This document shows, in pieces, positions 7,604-8,879 of a DNA stretch of 8,879 bases (positions are counted from its first letter, which is position 1; each line of letters starts with the position of its first letter). The translations under genes and the position numbers were made by a program. Source of the DNA: Oscillospiraceae bacterium (GTDB lineage Bacteria > Bacillota_A > Clostridia > Saccharofermentanales > Saccharofermentanaceae); the NCBI GenBank assembly GCA_902803365.1, contig CADCPU010000145.1, positions 1-8,879 of the forward strand, read 5' to 3'. The notes beneath the pieces are model-generated. The model searched no databases, was not told where the DNA came from, and saw nothing but the letters and a program-made list of their open reading frames with translations.

Positions 7604-7635
7604 AAAAAAGGATCGTTTCATTTGAAACGATCCTT
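7604..7635 (-). terminator. Intrinsic terminator of the tRNA-Leu gene
   Basis: A perfect 12-bp inverted repeat (arms 7608-7619 and 7624-7635) has a four-base loop. On the minus strand it is followed by a run of six T residues, seen as A at 7604-7609 on the plus strand; the run shares two bases with the stem. It begins eight bases beyond the 3' end of the tRNA. No T run follows it on the plus strand, so it acts mainly for the tRNA. Confidence 0.92.
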
Positions 7636-7643
7636 CGTGACTA

Positions 7644-7726
7644 TGGTGCGGTCGACGAGACTTGAACTCGTACGGTCTCCCACACGCCCCTCAAACGTGC
7701 GCGTCTGCCTATTCCGCCACGACCGC
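7644..7726 (-). tRNA. tRNA-Leu, anticodon GAG
   Basis: Read on the minus strand, the gene folds as a complete class II tRNA of 83 bases. It has a 7-bp acceptor stem (GCGGTCG with CGACCGC), a D arm GCG...CGC containing AATAGGCAGA, and an anticodon stem CACGT/GCGTG closing loop TTGAGGG. The variable arm is 11 bases, and the T arm is ACGAG-TTCAAGT-CTCGT. Discriminator A and an encoded CCA (7644-7646) follow. The anticodon GAG (7690-7692 on the plus strand as CTC) reads CTC and, by wobble, CTT leucine codons. Both are very frequent in the neighbouring genes. It has its own promoter and terminator. Confidence 0.97.
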
Positions 7727-7746
7727 GTTTGCGTTAAGCATGAATA

Positions 7747-7775
7747 ATTATAAAGAACACATGGGGATGTGTCAA
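7747..7775 (-). promoter_or_regulatory. Consensus sigma-A promoter of tRNA-Leu
   Basis: On the minus strand TTGACA (7770-7775) and TATAAT (7747-7752) both match consensus exactly and are separated by the ideal 17 bases. The -10 box ends 20 bases before the mature tRNA, giving a short leader of about a dozen bases. T- and A-rich DNA (7780-7806) lies upstream and could act as an UP element. Confidence 0.93.
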
Positions 7776-7854
7776 GCACTTTTTTAAGAAAGTTTTTTTG
7801 CTATTTTCTGACCACCGAAACATGCCTTTTCGAGCGCCCGAAAACCCTTTTATT

Positions 7855-7868
7855 ATATATTAATATAT
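7855..7868. repeat. AT-only 14-bp palindrome upstream of iorA
   Basis: ATATATTAATATAT is a perfect palindrome in the divergent region between the tRNA promoter and iorA, just upstream of the proposed iorA promoter. It may be an upstream promoter element, an operator or simply a flexible AT-rich stretch. A second, smaller inverted repeat, TTTTCG/CGAAAA with a six-base gap, lies at 7827-7844. Confidence 0.5.
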
Positions 7869-7870
7869 CA

Positions 7871-7902
7871 GTTAAGCCACACGCGGGTTTTTGTGGTATG
7901 AT
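7871..7902 (+). promoter_or_regulatory. Probable extended -10 promoter of iorA
   Basis: TATGAT at 7897-7902 is preceded by TGG, matching an extended -10 element (TGn). The only -35 candidates are weak (GTTAAG or TTAAGC at 7871-7877, spacing 19-20), which fits reliance on the extended -10. Transcription would begin near 7909, giving a leader of about 40 bases. A short inverted repeat, CCACA (7877-7881) with TGTGG (7892-7896), sits in the spacer and could be an operator. Confidence 0.5.
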
Positions 7903-7947
7903 TGTAAGAACTGATTTTTTATGAATAACATTCAGGAGGAATTCTCA

Positions 7948-8879
7948 ATGAAACAGATTATGCTTGGTAACGAGGCCGTTGCCCGCGGAGCATATGAGGC
8001 GGGTGTAAAGCTCGTTTCTTCATACCCGGGTACTCCGAGTACGGAGATCACGGAAGTTATCGCAGATTATAAAGAGGTGTCTTGTGAGTGGGCACCTAAT
8101 GAGAAGGTCGGTGCCGAAGTAGCTATCGGTGCATCCATTAGAGGCGCACGTGCAATGACATGTATGAAGCACGTTGGTCTGAACGTCTCTGCCGATCCGC
8201 TCTTCACGGTCGCTTACACAGGTGTTAACGGAGGTCTCGTTTTCTGTGTAGCAGATGACCCGGGAATGCATTCTTCCCAGAATGAACAGGATACGAGAAA
8301 CCACGCAAGAAGCGCTAAGGTTCCTGTATTTGAACCTTCAGACAGCCAGGAGTGCAAGGATTTTGCAAAGTATGCTTTCGACTTCTCCGAGAAGTACGAT
8401 ACACCTGTTATCCTTCGTCTCCACACACGTGTTTCACACTCCAGGAGCATCGTAGAGCTTGCTGATCCTAATCCTATCGTAGTCAAGGATTACGTTAAGG
8501 ATCCTGCAAAGTACGTTATGATGCCTGCTAATGCGATCAAGCGCCACGTTGTAGTTGAAGAGCGCACAAAGAAGATCGCTGCTGATTCCAATGACGTAAC
8601 GATCGGTCTTCACAAGGTCGAGATGCGCGATACAAAGCTCGGTATCATCACTGCAGGTGCTTCCTACCAGTATGTTCGTGACGGTGTACCGGATGCAAGC
8701 GTATTGAAACTCGGTCTCGTATGGCCGCTTCCTATGGATCTCATCCGCGACTTCGCTTCCAAGGTTGATCGTCTCGTAGTAGTTGAAGAGCTCGATCCGT
8801 TCATCGAGAACGAGATCAAGGCTGCCGGCATCAAGTGCGAGGGTAAGGAACTCTTCACGATGCTCGGCGAATATACGGC
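7948..8879 (+). CDS. iorA: Indolepyruvate:ferredoxin oxidoreductase alpha subunit IorA (3' end beyond window)
   Basis: The reading frame is open from the ATG to the last base (310 codons); the family is about 580-620 residues, so about half is missing. IorA with IorB converts indolepyruvate and other aryl-pyruvates plus CoA to aryl-acetyl-CoA and CO2, reducing ferredoxin. The enzyme needs thiamine diphosphate and is oxygen-sensitive. Visible signatures are LGNEAVARGAYEAG at 6-19, YPGTPSTE at 26-33, APNEKVGAEVAIGAS around the TPP-activating Glu52, MKHVGLNVSADPL at 73-85, and ADDPGMHSSQNEQDTR at 102-117. These define the N-terminal pyrimidine-binding domain; residues 240-310 begin the following domain. 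The TPP-binding domain and ferredoxin-like 4Fe-4S clusters would lie past the window. AGGAGG at 7934-7939, eight bases before the ATG, fixes the start. An iorB partner is expected downstream. Confidence 0.94.
   Translation, partial: MKQIMLGNEAVARGAYEAGVKLVSSYPGTPSTEITEVIADYKEVSCEWAPNEKVGAEVAIGASIRGARAMTCMKHVGLNVSADPLFTVAYTGVNGGLVFCVADDPGMHSSQNEQDTRNHARSAKVPVFEPSDSQECKDFAKYAFDFSEKYDTPVILRLHTRVSHSRSIVELADPNPIVVKDYVKDPAKYVMMPANAIKRHVVVEERTKKIAADSNDVTIGLHKVEMRDTKLGIITAGASYQYVRDGVPDASVLKLGLVWPLPMDLIRDFASKVDRLVVVEELDPFIENEIKAAGIKCEGKELFTMLGEYT

Noticed and set aside
7644..7726. tRNA-Leu as a possible integration site for a mobile element
   Set aside because: No integrase, direct repeat of the tRNA 3' end or foreign-looking DNA is present nearby, and flanking genes are core metabolism.
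7469..7747. A plus-strand open frame from the end of the zinc-ribbon gene through the tRNA
   Set aside because: It runs through the operon terminator and the antisense of a complete tRNA gene, so it cannot be a normal coding region.
7727..7947. Possible riboswitch or small RNA between the tRNA and iorA
   Set aside because: The predicted iorA leader is only about 40 bases, and no conserved riboswitch core or terminator-antiterminator pair was recognised.

Overview
The window looks like chromosomal DNA from a low-to-mid GC Gram-positive anaerobe of the class Clostridia (Bacillota). The clues are a GlgC/GlgD pair of ADP-glucose pyrophosphorylase subunits, which is typical of Bacillota, strong AGGAGG ribosome binding sites, tightly packed genes, a tRNA with an encoded CCA end, and an indolepyruvate:ferredoxin oxidoreductase gene, which is typical of anaerobes. 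A fermentative gut, rumen or digester clostridium is plausible. The genus cannot be fixed from this sequence.

Bases 1-7583 are one plus-strand operon that continues from upstream. It holds the 3' end of an unidentified gene with a lysine/threonine/alanine-rich C-terminus (1-68), glgC (81-1340), glgD (1359-2468), glgA (2470-4149), a cytoplasmic GH13 alpha-glucan hydrolase (4168-6249) and a membrane-anchored multi-zinc-ribbon protein (6253-7533). It ends at a strong intrinsic terminator (7552-7583). Intergenic gaps are 1 to 18 bases, so the genes are almost certainly co-transcribed and partly translationally coupled. The operon promoter lies outside the window.

Together the operon encodes glycogen metabolism. 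GlgC, with its non-catalytic partner GlgD, makes ADP-glucose from glucose-1-phosphate and ATP. GlgA polymerises it into alpha-1,4-glucan. The GH13 enzyme probably trims or degrades glycogen or maltodextrin inside the cell. The zinc-ribbon protein has no known place in this pathway.

Bases 7604-7726 hold a minus-strand tRNA-Leu(GAG) with its own terminator. Its near-perfect consensus promoter lies at 7747-7775. The divergent intergenic region (7727-7947) then leads to iorA (7948 to the window end, truncated), the alpha subunit of indolepyruvate:ferredoxin oxidoreductase, used in aromatic amino acid metabolism and unrelated to glycogen.

Most of the window is recognisable housekeeping metabolism. 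The least explained elements are the 69-residue Lys/Ala-rich tail on GlgA, a similar basic end on the preceding gene product, and the zinc-ribbon membrane protein coupled to the glycogen genes. I see no mobile element, CRISPR array, riboswitch or phage gene.
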